From NCBI RefSeq assembly GCF_000314995.1, contig NZ_BAEO01000055.1, positions 124,001 to 188,000 on the forward strand: 64,000 bases of DNA, written 5' to 3'. Position numbers and translations under genes: made by a program. Shown piece after piece: positions 30,885-40,992 of this stretch (position 1 is its first letter; the number at the start of each line of letters is the position of its first letter). Under the pieces are notes generated by a model. The model was not told the origin of the DNA, ran no database searches, and worked only from the letters and a program-made list of their open reading frames with translations. The DNA is from Paraglaciecola arctica BSs20135. GTDB taxonomy: Bacteria; Pseudomonadota; Gammaproteobacteria; Enterobacterales; Alteromonadaceae.

Positions 30885-31487
30885 TTAGCTTTTTTTTCTG
30901 AGCCGGCTTAATTGCGTTGCCGTGATGCCTAAATGTGAAGCAATATGATATTGAGGGATCCTAGCGCTAATCGAGGCATGATTAATAATAAATCGGCGAT
31001 AACGTTGTTCTGCATTTTCTTGAACTATCTGTATTTCTCTGGCTTCTTTGGCCAATAACCAGTTTTGTTCCAGATAGTTAATATGAAACAGTGCTAACCC
31101 GTGATCTTCTTTCAACAACTGACGAAAAGCTGCGAAATTAATTTTAATGACACTAGAGTCTTCTAAGGCTTGAATGGTAAAGCTTGATTCTGTTGACGTG
31201 AGGAGGGCGGTCATAGCCCCAGGGAAAGTCCCCTCATCGAAAAACATTTTGTTGTACTCTTGGCCTTGTTCATTGGTGATAAAAGAGCGAAATAAGCCTT
31301 GGTAAACAAATGCAAAACTGCATGGTACTTCACCTGACGAATATAACTTTTCGCCTTTTATTAAGCTGTGATCTGTGCTGATTGAACATATAACGTCCCA
31401 AGTTGCAGGAGGAATTGGCCAATAACTGTCCATTGCCTTTTTCATTGCTTTAAACGACATATCTTGTCGCAGATGTTTACTTTGCAT
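30885..31487 (-). CDS. Crp/Fnr-family transcriptional regulator
   Basis: This 200-residue protein has a cyclic-nucleotide-binding-like beta-roll (~40-130; KGEKLYSSGEVPCSFAFVYQGLFRSF, MFFDEGTFPGAMTAL), a dimer helix, and a short C-terminal helix-turn-helix (PQYHIASHLGITATQLSRLRKKS). It lacks the Cys cluster of Fnr and the cAMP-contact residues of Crp. It is probably transcribed with the YdcZ-like transporter and GNAT genes and may control them. The start could instead be an ATG ten codons further in. Confidence 0.83.
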   Translation of the reverse strand: MQSKHLRQDMSFKAMKKAMDSYWPIPPATWDVICSISTDHSLIKGEKLYSSGEVPCSFAFVYQGLFRSFITNEQGQEYNKMFFDEGTFPGAMTALLTSTESSFTIQALEDSSVIKINFAAFRQLLKEDHGLALFHINYLEQNWLLAKEAREIQIVQENAEQRYRRFIINHASISARIPQYHIASHLGITATQLSRLRKKS

Positions 31488-31706
31488 ATATCAATTCTTA
31501 TTTAGCTGAAGTTGGTAAGTACTCAATATTTTTTAGCTTGTATAAAGGTCGGTATAACAATGTCTCATTTATACTCAGCAGTTAGTGTTAAATCTAAATC
31601 TTTATTTGAATTCTACTCGGTATCTTTGAGACTAATTGTTTAAGCATGCTATTTTTGTTAATTTCACGTCATTAAAAAATGAATATTTATTAAGAATCAC
31701 AATACT

Positions 31707-34700
31707 ATGAAGCTTGCTGCTTTAATCCAGCCACAAATCCACCAACAAATTGAATCTTTGTATCAAGCCTTTTTAAGGCTTCATGGATCCGAACAAAGCC
31801 TATTGATGGTATTGGCTGTGGTATATAAGCCTATTGGTATTACAAAGTTTGCACAAGTAATCGATATACTAGAAACAAGAGGCCTGTTACCTAATCCAAA
31901 AAAGGAATACCGCCTATCTGTGCAGCAAAGAGAGCAATTCACTGCACTTTCGTTACTAACAGTTAGCAAAGATGGCTTGCTACTCAATAGATTGCTCGCC
32001 AATCGTTTAATGACTGAAATAGGCCAATTACGCACAGCGTTTGAGCTTAACGCAAACCAAAAATTACTTGAGATAATGATGGCTGCGGAAGAAATTGTGC
32101 CTGTGATCAATAGTTACAGTTGGCAGAACAAAGAAGCCGATAGAAGCAGAGTGATTAGAGATCTCTATTATTTGAACCACCTAGAACAGCTTGAAGCTAA
32201 CTTAGAACTCAATAAAAACCCACAAATTATTGACCATGCAAAAAACCGTATTTTAGTTGAGATATTTTTCTTACCCTTTGATTTGGATAAATTTTTACAG
32301 CTTCCTAAGACGTTGCAATACCAAGCCTTTGCGACTCTGATTAGAACGTTTCAAATACAAGGACAAAGTTGTGCTTACCCAGTGCAATTATTAGAGCAAG
32401 TTTGCGCAGCGAATTCTGATCGAACCAGCCCCTCATACAATGTCGACTGTCATCATTTACTTGCCCAGCAATATTTGTATCAGATGCGTTTTGAGGATTT
32501 TGAACGCATACAAGTTACTCAAGACGCCAGTAGTTATGGCTTGCAGCTATGGGGTGCATATTGTTTTTTAACTGGCGAAAACCAACAAGCTATCGATTAT
32601 TTTGAGCAAGCTATGCTGGCTAAAAACAAACTCACTAAACGCAAAAAACAATATTTAAATGGTGTGTTGGGGTACTTCTATAAACTGGCATTAATAGTTC
32701 ACGCCAACCAAGTTGATGTCAGTTATTTCAGCACTGCACTGCAACAAGTCGAATTTGAAGAAAGTGACCGTAAAGTCAATTGTGACTTTTATTACATAGG
32801 ACAAGGCGTTGTTAAACCAATCATGTGCCTATCGACAGGTGAAAAATATAATATCAATATTGAATATAATAGTATTGATGATAGGGCCGATTTTTTCGCT
32901 CATCAATTGTGCTATTTTAATTATTTATTGGCGCAAGTTTGGTGCAACCAAAGTAAAGAACCCGCGCTTGCCAAATTAGCATTAAAATATCAAGATAACT
33001 TTAAGCAACTTGGCTATCTTTTATTTGCACAAGTATGTCGACAAATGGCGGCGAGTTTCAGTAGTAAAAAACCCGCACAACAAGCCAAATTGATTGATGT
33101 TACTAGCCTAATAGTCACCAAATCACAGTGGGACTTAGCGCTAGATAAATTAATTGCACTTAATCCAAATACTGAAAAAACTCCTACACCTGCCAAAGAG
33201 AAAGTTGTTAAACCTGTTCGCCTAATTTGGGAGTTTGAACACAGTTATGAGCATAGTTTAACGGCTCGTGAGCAAAAATTTAATAAATCCGGTTGGAGTA
33301 AAGGGCGAGTTGTTTCACTAAAACGCCTGAAAGAAGAAACCGCTTTATTCGACTACTTAAGCGACAGCGATAAACGAATATGCCGCGCAATTGATGCTTA
33401 TCAAAGCTGGGGATATTACTCAAAACTTGAATATACACTGCAGGGATTGCCTGCACTGGAAGCTGCAGTGGGTATCGACAACTTATACGATTCAGACGAC
33501 TTAAACCAAAACATTGAAATTATCAAACGTGAGCCTGAATTATTGGTCAGCCAGTTAGGTGAGCAACTTTGTTTAAGTATTGCCGACTTACCCGACGATA
33601 TCAGTGGTTACGAGGGACAGCCAGCTTATGATTTAAAGTCTATTACAGATACTCAATATCAACTCACAGTGTTTTCGATTGATCATATCAAAGTGGCCGA
33701 AATAATTGGTGAGGCAGGTTTGCTCATTCCCATCAGTGCCAAACAAAAAGCACTAGAAGGTATATCGGCTATTGCGCCGTTTTTAAATATTCAATCTGAT
33801 CTCACAGAGCTTGATACAGGGTTAGAAACCCATGAATGTGATCCCAACTTGGTGGTGAATATTCAACCCACCCAAAACGGCCTAACATTTACCTGTGTGG
33901 TGATGCCTTTTGGGGAAAAAGGCCCGGCATTTAAACCTGCCGTTGGTAATGCCAGTTTAACCACAGACTTAAACGGCAAACGCATGGCAACCCAACGAGA
34001 TTTACTGCGCGAAGAAACACTATTGGATCAACTCGACCAAGCGTGCCCAGCCTTTTTGAATATGACAGATAACGTCTTAACTTTAGACGATTTGCAAATT
34101 GCCTTAGCAGCCTTAGAACAGTTAGAAATCGCCATTAGCCAGTCCACGTTTGCTTTAGTTCTGCGCTGGCCGAAAGGCAAAAAAGTCACGCTATCGAAAA
34201 AGTTAGACAGCGAACATCTGCAACTAGCGTTTAGTCAAAAAAATGAATGGTTTGATATTACTGGCGACTTGCAAATAGACAATGAGCAAGTGCTCGAACT
34301 ACGAAAACTACTGGAACTAGTAAGAACCAGCAATGGCCGTTTTATCGAGCTTGGTGCCGAGCAAATACTCGCCTTGTCTGACGATTTACGCCACAAACTC
34401 GAGTTAATCAATCAAGTCACAGACGACGGTAAATTTCATCCCTTAGCCAGCTTGCAAATGGAAGAAGCGACAACAGGTATGCGCATGAAAACCATTCATG
34501 CCTGGGATCAACAAACCCAAAAAATGCATCAAGCCAATTCCATTGAACCGCAAATACCATCTACATTTCAAGCACAATTGCGGGACTACCAGCTAGTGGG
34601 GTTTGACTGGGCATCACGCCTTGCACATTGGGGCGCTGGCGCATGTTTAGCCGACGATATGGGCTTGGGTAAAACCTTACAAGCCCTTGCGATTTTACTT

Positions 34701-35984
34701 TCGCGCGCCAGCCATGGACCTAGTTTAGTGATCGCTCCCACATCGGTTTGTTTTAACTGGCAACAAGAAGCGCTAAAATTTGCGCCAACGCTGAAAGTCA
34801 AAATATTTTCTGAGTCAACTAACACCATGCAGCGTGAAATTTTGTTAAACGACTTAGGCCCGTTTGATTGTGTGATCATTAGTTACGGACTTTTACAAAG
34901 AGAAAGTGAAATACTTAAAGAAGTACACTGGCACAGCATAGTAGCTGACGAAGCCCAAGCGCTGAAAAACCCATTGGCGAAACGCACTAAAGCCGCTTTT
35001 GCATTAAAAAGTGACTTTAAAATGATCACCACAGGCACACCTATTGAAAACAATTTAACCGAATTATGGAGCCTATTTCGTTTTATTAATCCTGGTTTGC
35101 TTGGCAACATAAAACGCTTTGGCGAACGATTCTCACTGCCTATTGAAAATTCAAAGGAAGACCCGCTCGCGGCACGTAAAGCCAGCCAAGCACTTAAAAC
35201 CTTGATTCAACCTTTTATTTTACGGCGTATGAAAAACCAAGTGTTAACCGAACTACCCTCTCGAACTGAGATTAATATTCGTGTTGAAATGAGTGCCAAA
35301 GAACGCGATTTTTACGAAGCCTTGCGACTTAATGCAGTAGACAATATTAGCCAAAGTGGCCAACAAGCCAACGCCGGTGAGCAGCGAATTAAAATGCTCG
35401 CCGAGTTAGTTAAATTACGTCAAGCCTGCTGTAATCCTAAATTAGTCATGGCAGAAACCGACATACCCAGCGCCAAATTAGCTGCCCTTGATGAGCTATT
35501 AGAAGAGCTGAAACTTAATAATCACAAAGCGCTTATTTTTAGTCAGTTTGTGGGACATTTACAATTGATCAAGCAACACATCGAGGCTAAAGGTTTTAGT
35601 TATCAATACTTAGATGGCTCAACACCACAAAAGCAGCGACAAAAAAGTGTGAACGCCTTTCAAAGTGGCGAAGGCGATATATTTTTAATCAGCCTAAAAG
35701 CGGGTGGTTCTGGCTTAAATTTAACCGCCGCAGATTATGTCATACATATGGATCCTTGGTGGAACCCAGCAGTAGAAGAACAAGCATCTGATCGCGCCCA
35801 CCGTATAGGTCAGTTACGCCCGGTTACTATCTATAGGTTAATTACCCAAAACACCATAGAAGAAAAAATTGTCGCGCTACACCAACACAAACGCGACTTA
35901 GCAGACAAACTACTATCTGGTAATGAAGCCGCTACTAAACTGTCGGTAGATGATATGCTGAACCTGCTGAAAGAGACATTTTAA
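31707..35984 (+). CDS. SNF2-family DNA/RNA translocase (helicase-like) with a large N-terminal region
   Basis: This 1425-residue protein ends in a complete SNF2 ATPase. LRDYQLVGFDW starts it near residue 955; Walker A DDMGLGKT lies near 983; the DEAQ box near 1078; TGTPIENNLTELWSLFRFI near 1112; and motifs V/VI LKAGGSGLNLTAADYVIHMDPWWNP and ASDRAHRIGQ near 1330-1365. The first ~950 residues are unassigned; parts resemble helical repeats (~200-450) and a beta-rich section (~600-900). No SWIM-type CxC...CxH zinc pattern is evident. SNF2 proteins remodel protein-DNA complexes. Apparently a single gene. Confidence 0.88.
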   Translation: MKLAALIQPQIHQQIESLYQAFLRLHGSEQSLLMVLAVVYKPIGITKFAQVIDILETRGLLPNPKKEYRLSVQQREQFTALSLLTVSKDGLLLNRLLANRLMTEIGQLRTAFELNANQKLLEIMMAAEEIVPVINSYSWQNKEADRSRVIRDLYYLNHLEQLEANLELNKNPQIIDHAKNRILVEIFFLPFDLDKFLQLPKTLQYQAFATLIRTFQIQGQSCAYPVQLLEQVCAANSDRTSPSYNVDCHHLLAQQYLYQMRFEDFERIQVTQDASSYGLQLWGAYCFLTGENQQAIDYFEQAMLAKNKLTKRKKQYLNGVLGYFYKLALIVHANQVDVSYFSTALQQVEFEESDRKVNCDFYYIGQGVVKPIMCLSTGEKYNINIEYNSIDDRADFFAHQLCYFNYLLAQVWCNQSKEPALAKLALKYQDNFKQLGYLLFAQVCRQMAASFSSKKPAQQAKLIDVTSLIVTKSQWDLALDKLIALNPNTEKTPTPAKEKVVKPVRLIWEFEHSYEHSLTAREQKFNKSGWSKGRVVSLKRLKEETALFDYLSDSDKRICRAIDAYQSWGYYSKLEYTLQGLPALEAAVGIDNLYDSDDLNQNIEIIKREPELLVSQLGEQLCLSIADLPDDISGYEGQPAYDLKSITDTQYQLTVFSIDHIKVAEIIGEAGLLIPISAKQKALEGISAIAPFLNIQSDLTELDTGLETHECDPNLVVNIQPTQNGLTFTCVVMPFGEKGPAFKPAVGNASLTTDLNGKRMATQRDLLREETLLDQLDQACPAFLNMTDNVLTLDDLQIALAALEQLEIAISQSTFALVLRWPKGKKVTLSKKLDSEHLQLAFSQKNEWFDITGDLQIDNEQVLELRKLLELVRTSNGRFIELGAEQILALSDDLRHKLELINQVTDDGKFHPLASLQMEEATTGMRMKTIHAWDQQTQKMHQANSIEPQIPSTFQAQLRDYQLVGFDWASRLAHWGAGACLADDMGLGKTLQALAILLSRASHGPSLVIAPTSVCFNWQQEALKFAPTLKVKIFSESTNTMQREILLNDLGPFDCVIISYGLLQRESEILKEVHWHSIVADEAQALKNPLAKRTKAAFALKSDFKMITTGTPIENNLTELWSLFRFINPGLLGNIKRFGERFSLPIENSKEDPLAARKASQALKTLIQPFILRRMKNQVLTELPSRTEINIRVEMSAKERDFYEALRLNAVDNISQSGQQANAGEQRIKMLAELVKLRQACCNPKLVMAETDIPSAKLAALDELLEELKLNNHKALIFSQFVGHLQLIKQHIEAKGFSYQYLDGSTPQKQRQKSVNAFQSGEGDIFLISLKAGGSGLNLTAADYVIHMDPWWNPAVEEQASDRAHRIGQLRPVTIYRLITQNTIEEKIVALHQHKRDLADKLLSGNEAATKLSVDDMLNLLKETF

Positions 35985-36063
35985 GTCTCATATAACCTAA
36001 TAATCCAGTTTCTACTTTGCCCTTTGGTACTTTTCAAATGGCACTCAAACTGCAGGAGAACAA

Positions 36064-37278
36064 ATGACAACCATTGGTATTGCCACACAAACACCAGAAC
36101 AAGCATTAGCAACTTTAAGCGATATGACCCAAAGCCTTAGTCCTATTCAGCCCGAAGAGCACCTAACCCGTATTGCCAAGGCCCAAGCTTATATGCAAGC
36201 CAACAACATAGATGCCATTTATCTCAATGCAGGCACTAACCTGACTTATTTCACTGGCATGAAATGGTATGCCAGTGAACGTATGGTAGGTGCAATTTTA
36301 CCGGCAAAGGGTGGGGTGCAATATATAGCGCCTTATTTTGAAATCGGTAGTTTAAATGGTTTTAAGGTCATAGACGGGCCAATACATGGCTGGCAAGAAC
36401 ACCAAAATCCTTACAGCCTATTTGTTGAAGTATTAAAACAATTAAAAATAGCGGATACCGCCACTATTGGTATAGATGAAAGCGCGCAGTTTTTTATCTT
36501 CGACGGCATCAATAAAGCCCAAACCGGCTTAAAGCTGATCAACGCACAAGAGGTCACAGCCCATTGTAGGATGCAAAAATCAGCTAACGAATTAGCTCTC
36601 ATGCAAGCTGCCATGAATATGACACTGGCCGTGCATCAGGCGACTGCCAGTATGCTGTACGCAGGAATAAGCACCACAGAAGTCGAAACCTTTATTCAGC
36701 AAGCACACCAAAAAGTTGGCGCGGCAGGCAACTACTTTTGTATTGTACTTTTTGGGCTCGCCACCTCTTTTCCTCATGGTGTGAAAGATCCACAAATCCT
36801 CAAAGCAGGGGATATGGTGCTAATTGATACCGGTTGCCAAGTGCATGGCTATATATCCGACATTACCCGTACCTATGTTTTTGGTGAGCCAACAGCGAGG
36901 CAAAAGCAGTTTTGGGATCATGAAAAAGCCGCACAACTCGCCGCCTTTAACGCCGCCAAAATTGGAGTGCCTTGCGAAGATGTAGACGCTGCTGCTCGCC
37001 AATATTTAGCCTCACAAGGTCTAGGCCCTGAATATCAAACTCCCGGTTGCCCGCACCGCACTGGTCATGGCATTGGTTTAGACATTCATGAATGGCCTTA
37101 TTTAGTTGGCGGCAACAAAACCCCTCTCGCCACAGGCATGTGTTTTAGTAACGAACCTATGTTAGTGATTCCCGATGAGTTTGGTATTCGTTTAGAAGAT
37201 CATTTTTATATGACAGACACAGGCCCCCGCTGGTTTACTGAGCCAAGCGAGAGTATTGATAATCCGTTTGGTTTGTAG
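36064..37278 (+). CDS. M24-family metallopeptidase (Xaa-Pro dipeptidase-like)
   Basis: This 404-residue cytoplasmic enzyme has the creatinase N-terminal domain (DAIYLNAGTNLTYFTGMKW) and the pita-bread catalytic domain. The five metal ligands are visible: Asp in LIDTGCQ, Asp in GYISDITRTY, His in TGHGIGLDIHE, Glu in CFSNEPML, and Glu in GIRLEDHF. It cleaves X-Pro peptides or is an aminopeptidase P relative. It follows the SNF2 gene by 79 bp with GGAG upstream of the ATG. Confidence 0.92.
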   Translation: MTTIGIATQTPEQALATLSDMTQSLSPIQPEEHLTRIAKAQAYMQANNIDAIYLNAGTNLTYFTGMKWYASERMVGAILPAKGGVQYIAPYFEIGSLNGFKVIDGPIHGWQEHQNPYSLFVEVLKQLKIADTATIGIDESAQFFIFDGINKAQTGLKLINAQEVTAHCRMQKSANELALMQAAMNMTLAVHQATASMLYAGISTTEVETFIQQAHQKVGAAGNYFCIVLFGLATSFPHGVKDPQILKAGDMVLIDTGCQVHGYISDITRTYVFGEPTARQKQFWDHEKAAQLAAFNAAKIGVPCEDVDAAARQYLASQGLGPEYQTPGCPHRTGHGIGLDIHEWPYLVGGNKTPLATGMCFSNEPMLVIPDEFGIRLEDHFYMTDTGPRWFTEPSESIDNPFGL

Positions 37279-37659
37279 GGTTAGCCTGAATTAGTTGTTG
37301 GTACTTGTAGGAAAAGTTGGCTATCACAATGGGTTGCATCACTGAGTAAGCTGAATGCCAAAAGCTGCAGTTGTTATCCTGTTTGATTAGCCATTTCCTG
37401 ACTAGCGGAAGCCAGACTTTCGAAAATTGGATCACGGCTGATCACTTTGATCGATCAACAGCCGTTCATCATCATAAACAAAAGCAATATTTAAAACTGG
37501 TTTGCATAACAGCGGGTGGCGCTTGTTTAGAATTTTGAATTATATGAAACCAGCTGATTAATAGACGAAAAATAGCTGACTCTCACTCCCTCAGTGATTT
37601 AAAATCGAGGTATATATGAGCCAGCATGTAATTTCATTTTATGAAAGAAGTCGTTTTAC
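37279..37659. other. Intergenic region with imperfect inverted repeat
   Basis: The 381 bp between the M24 peptidase and the P-type ATPase hold no gene I can support. CGGCTG (37435-37440) and CAGCCG (37459-37464) form a short stem, with nested GATC-containing repeats in its loop. It is not followed by a T-run on either strand. Confidence 0.5.
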
Positions 37660-40371
37660 TTATACCCTTAAACCACTTTGATTAAATAGGCGAAGGCGAA
37701 TTTGTTTCTCAGTCTCTACGATGATAAAGAACACTACACCAATGCCAATAATGAGCATACCCTGTAGCAGAGACACGGACTGTGTGGAGAATATCCCTTG
37801 CAGGAATGGTGTATAAGTTATGGCAAATTGCGCCAAAGTGACAATAATCACCACAATCCACACTACTTTGGTACCGCGCACTGCCTTCCATGTAAGTGAT
37901 GTACTGTAGATGTTTCGAATGAAAAACAGGTGAAAAATTTCTATTACGACTAACAAATTAATCACCATGGTACGCGCTAGATCAATGCCGTATTCCTGGT
38001 TCATAGCGTAGGTATAGATACCGTAAACACCGCACAGGATCAGGAAGGAAACCAGTACGATATGCCAAAGCAATTCAAGATTAATTAGCGCTTCTTCCCT
38101 TGGGCGAGGTGGGCGACGCATGGTGTTTTCTTCGGTCGGTTCAAACGCGAGCGCCAAACCCAATGTAATACCAGTAATTAGGTTTATCCACAGGATCTGA
38201 ATAGCTGTCATCGGAAGTGTCATGCCAAATAGAAGCGCCACAATAATTGTCATCGCTTCGCCGGCGTTGGTAGGTAGTGTCCAGCTAATCACCTTTTTGA
38301 TGTTGTCATAGACTGTACGCCCCTCACGTACGGCCGCTACTATTGAGGCAAAGTTGTCATCTACCAACACAATTTCTGCCGCTTCTTTGGCCGCCTCGCT
38401 GCCTTTTCCGCCCATGGCAATTCCTGCATCGGCACGCTTGAGTGCCGGCGTATCGTTCACCCCGTCACCGGTCATGGCTACTGTCATGCCATGAGACTGC
38501 AGCGCCATAACCAGGCGCAATTTGTGCTCCGGACTGGTGCGGGCGAAAATATCGCACTCAAGCACTGCGAGCTTGAGTGCTGCATCGTCCATTTTGTCCA
38601 AATCAACTCCGGTGAGAACCGAGTCAGAATTTTGCAGGCCAATATGCTTGCCTATTGCTGCAGCAGTTTTTGTATGATCGCCGGTTATCATTTTCACGCG
38701 AATACCCGCTGTGTGGCACTCTCTTACCGCAGAAATTGCTTCAATGCGCGGCGGGTCAATCATACCAACCAGCCCTAGCATCGTTAGTGAACCTTCCACA
38801 TCGGTGTATTCAAGTGTGGTATGTTCCGGGCTTGTGGATTTTACTGCAATGGCCAGCACCCGCTGACCGAGACTCGCAATGCTGTCGGCTTTTTCGTGCC
38901 AATAGGCCGTGTTAAGCGCCTCAATACCGCCTTCGGTTCGTTGATCTTTACACATGCCGAGGATACGTTCCGGCGCACCTTTTACGAACACACAAGCATG
39001 ATGCTCATGATCATGATTCAGGGTTGCCATGAAGCGGTGCTTGGCATCGAAGGGAATAGCATCGGTGCGCACCCACGCCGCCAGCTGTTGCGGTGCATCA
39101 ATGCCAACTTTACCCGCGAATGCCAACAATGCGCCCTCCATGGGATCTCCCTCGACCATGAATACGCCGTCACTATGCTTCAAACTTGCGTCATTACATA
39201 ATGCAGCAGCGAGCGCCAACTCTTCCAGCACGGCATGTTCTTTCCCGTTAACTTCCGCTTCCGCCAGCCGCAAAGTGCCTTTAGGCTCGTAACCTGTCCC
39301 ATCTAGAGAAAACAAATGTAGGTGTGTCACCGCGCTGGATACCATCATCTCGTTGCGTGTCAGGGTACCGGTTTTATCAGTGCAGATGACTGACACAGAG
39401 CCCAATGTTTCTATTGCAGGCAAACGTCGAACGATGGCATTACGCTTCGCCATCGCCTGCACCCCGATCGCCAATGTAATAGTGAGTACCGCTGGCAGCC
39501 CTTCCGGTATCGCCGCTACAGACAACCCCACCACTGCCATGAACAATTCAGGAAAATCATGATGCTCGGTAAAAGTGCCATAGAACAATAAAAGTGCGGC
39601 GATTAAAATAATCAGCGCGGTCAGCCTTTTGGCGAAAATTCCCATTTGCTGGACAAGGGGCGTGGTCAGCACCTGCACGTCTGAAAGCAATCCACTAATG
39701 TGACCAATTTCAGTATCTTTACCTGTCGCGACTACCACGCCCTTGCCTTGCCCGGACGCAACCAGCGTGCCAGAAAAAACCATACAGCTTCGGTCTCCAA
39801 GGGGCGCAGCAGCGGCAACAGTATTGAGGTTTTTTTCTACTGGTAAGGATTCACCGGTAAGAATAGCTTCTTGTACCAACATACCGTAAGCCGAAAGCAA
39901 GCGGATATCGGCCGGCACCTTATCGCCAGCTTCCAGCAGCACAATATCCCCGGGGACAAGTGTTTTACCTTCGACACTGTGACGTTCTCCGTCGCGTAGG
40001 ACTGCAGCTCGTGGTGCTAACATATGACGTATGGCATCCATCGCTTTTTCTGCCTTTCCTTCCTGTATGAAGCCGATAATGGCGTTGGCCACTACCACCG
40101 CCATTATCACAAAGGTATCAAGCCAATGGGCCAGAAAGGCCGTAATAATTGCAGAACCGAGTAATACGTAAATCAGGATGTTATGAAACTGAAGTAGAAA
40201 AAGAATAAAGACATTACTTTTTGGTGGCTCTGGCAGGAGGTTCGCACCATAGATTTCAAGTCGCGATTTTACTTCACTTTCGTCTAAACCTGCCGATGTG
40301 GCCTTAAGTGTCTGGAGTACCACTTTGTCTGGCATTTCGTGCCAGAGGTGTTCGTTTCGATTTTTTGTCAT
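37660..40371 (-). CDS. P2-type cation-transporting ATPase
   Basis: About 903 residues from the ATG at 40371 (MTKNRNEHLWHEM, GGAG-type site upstream); a TTG 11 codons earlier is rejected. It has the P-type actuator TGES, the phosphorylation site ICTDKTGTLT, MITGDHTKTA and GDGVNDTPALKRADAGIAMG, with about ten membrane helices. The N-terminus fits the cation-ATPase domain, and AAIPEGLPAVLTI in M4 is typical of Ca2+-type pumps. M6 reads LWINLITGITLGLALAFEP, with Gly where SERCA has its Ca-ligand Asp, closer to CtpF-like pumps. The ion cannot be fixed. GC content is much higher than in the neighbours. Confidence 0.9.
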   Translation of the reverse strand: MTKNRNEHLWHEMPDKVVLQTLKATSAGLDESEVKSRLEIYGANLLPEPPKSNVFILFLLQFHNILIYVLLGSAIITAFLAHWLDTFVIMAVVVANAIIGFIQEGKAEKAMDAIRHMLAPRAAVLRDGERHSVEGKTLVPGDIVLLEAGDKVPADIRLLSAYGMLVQEAILTGESLPVEKNLNTVAAAAPLGDRSCMVFSGTLVASGQGKGVVVATGKDTEIGHISGLLSDVQVLTTPLVQQMGIFAKRLTALIILIAALLLFYGTFTEHHDFPELFMAVVGLSVAAIPEGLPAVLTITLAIGVQAMAKRNAIVRRLPAIETLGSVSVICTDKTGTLTRNEMMVSSAVTHLHLFSLDGTGYEPKGTLRLAEAEVNGKEHAVLEELALAAALCNDASLKHSDGVFMVEGDPMEGALLAFAGKVGIDAPQQLAAWVRTDAIPFDAKHRFMATLNHDHEHHACVFVKGAPERILGMCKDQRTEGGIEALNTAYWHEKADSIASLGQRVLAIAVKSTSPEHTTLEYTDVEGSLTMLGLVGMIDPPRIEAISAVRECHTAGIRVKMITGDHTKTAAAIGKHIGLQNSDSVLTGVDLDKMDDAALKLAVLECDIFARTSPEHKLRLVMALQSHGMTVAMTGDGVNDTPALKRADAGIAMGGKGSEAAKEAAEIVLVDDNFASIVAAVREGRTVYDNIKKVISWTLPTNAGEAMTIIVALLFGMTLPMTAIQILWINLITGITLGLALAFEPTEENTMRRPPRPREEALINLELLWHIVLVSFLILCGVYGIYTYAMNQEYGIDLARTMVINLLVVIEIFHLFFIRNIYSTSLTWKAVRGTKVVWIVVIIVTLAQFAITYTPFLQGIFSTQSVSLLQGMLIIGIGVVFFIIVETEKQIRLRLFNQSGLRV

Positions 40372-40625
40372 GCAAAGCAAAGCTCCATAAATTGGCAATT
40401 TCAAACAATTGGTTATTTGTATCTGAGTTCAGGTTAACTTAGTTTTAGCTACCCATTTGCACCACAATACGCCCTGTTATTTCGCCCCTTTGACAACGCC
40501 CTTTTCTAGTGACGTATTACCTTGTCAAATAGGCTAATTAAATACTTATATTGGTCTTAGTATATTGATGCAAATCAAAATTTGAGGCTAATTTGTGAGC
40601 AGCATTATTGAGATAATTATTTGCC

Positions 40626-40929
40626 AACTATAGCGTAGCTGGCGAGACCGATATATCGAGAAGGAAGTAGCTGGTAGAAATCGGTGGATGTAATGATTGT
40701 TATACTGCTGGGTTAGCTCCTAGTGGAGGTACCACACCAGAGACCGAGAGGTTATTAAGAAGCAATTTGTGTTTCCGAGGGGGCTGGGGAACAAGCTATC
40801 CAAGTAACTTGCTAGTCTATATTGGCAATATTTCTGAAGACGAGTGGATTATCAAAACTAAGACACTAAAAACAAGATCTGCGAGTTATCTACAAATATA
40901 TCAAGAGTCTTGGTGTTGTTATTGAATGA
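40626..40929 (+). pseudogene. Decayed c-type cytochrome gene remnant
   Basis: The frame from 40671 reads LVEIGGCNDCYTAGLAPSGG, then TTPETERLL..FRGGWGTSYPSNL and SEDEWIIKTKTLKTR, ending near 40877. This matches the conserved course of a family of small periplasmic c-type cytochromes. The haem motif CxxCH has become CNDCY (Tyr codon at 40701). A TAG at 40668-40670 replaces the usual Tyr before LVE. The C-terminal piece DLRVIYKYIKSLGVV continues in another frame (40876-40929), with the usual linker missing. Nonsense, ligand loss, deletion and frameshift together mark a pseudogene. No signal peptide or start is visible. Found by reading only; not searched. Confidence 0.75.
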
Positions 40930-40967
40930 TTACGCGAATGAATAGTCTTGACTGGAAATAGGCAGCA

Positions 40968-40992
40968 CCCCATAAACATCAAGGTTTGTGGG
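40968..40992 (+). repeat. Inverted repeat after the cytochrome remnant
   Basis: CCCATAAAC (40969-40977) and GTTTGTGGG (40984-40992) form a 9-bp stem with one wobble and a 6-nt loop. It lies about 40 bp after the remnant's stop and may be its former terminator. No T-run follows. Confidence 0.5.

Noticed and set aside
37235-37435. Minus-strand 66-codon frame between the M24 peptidase and the P-type ATPase
   Set aside because: It overlaps the end of the M24 gene on the other strand, has no recognisable motif, and looks like chance.
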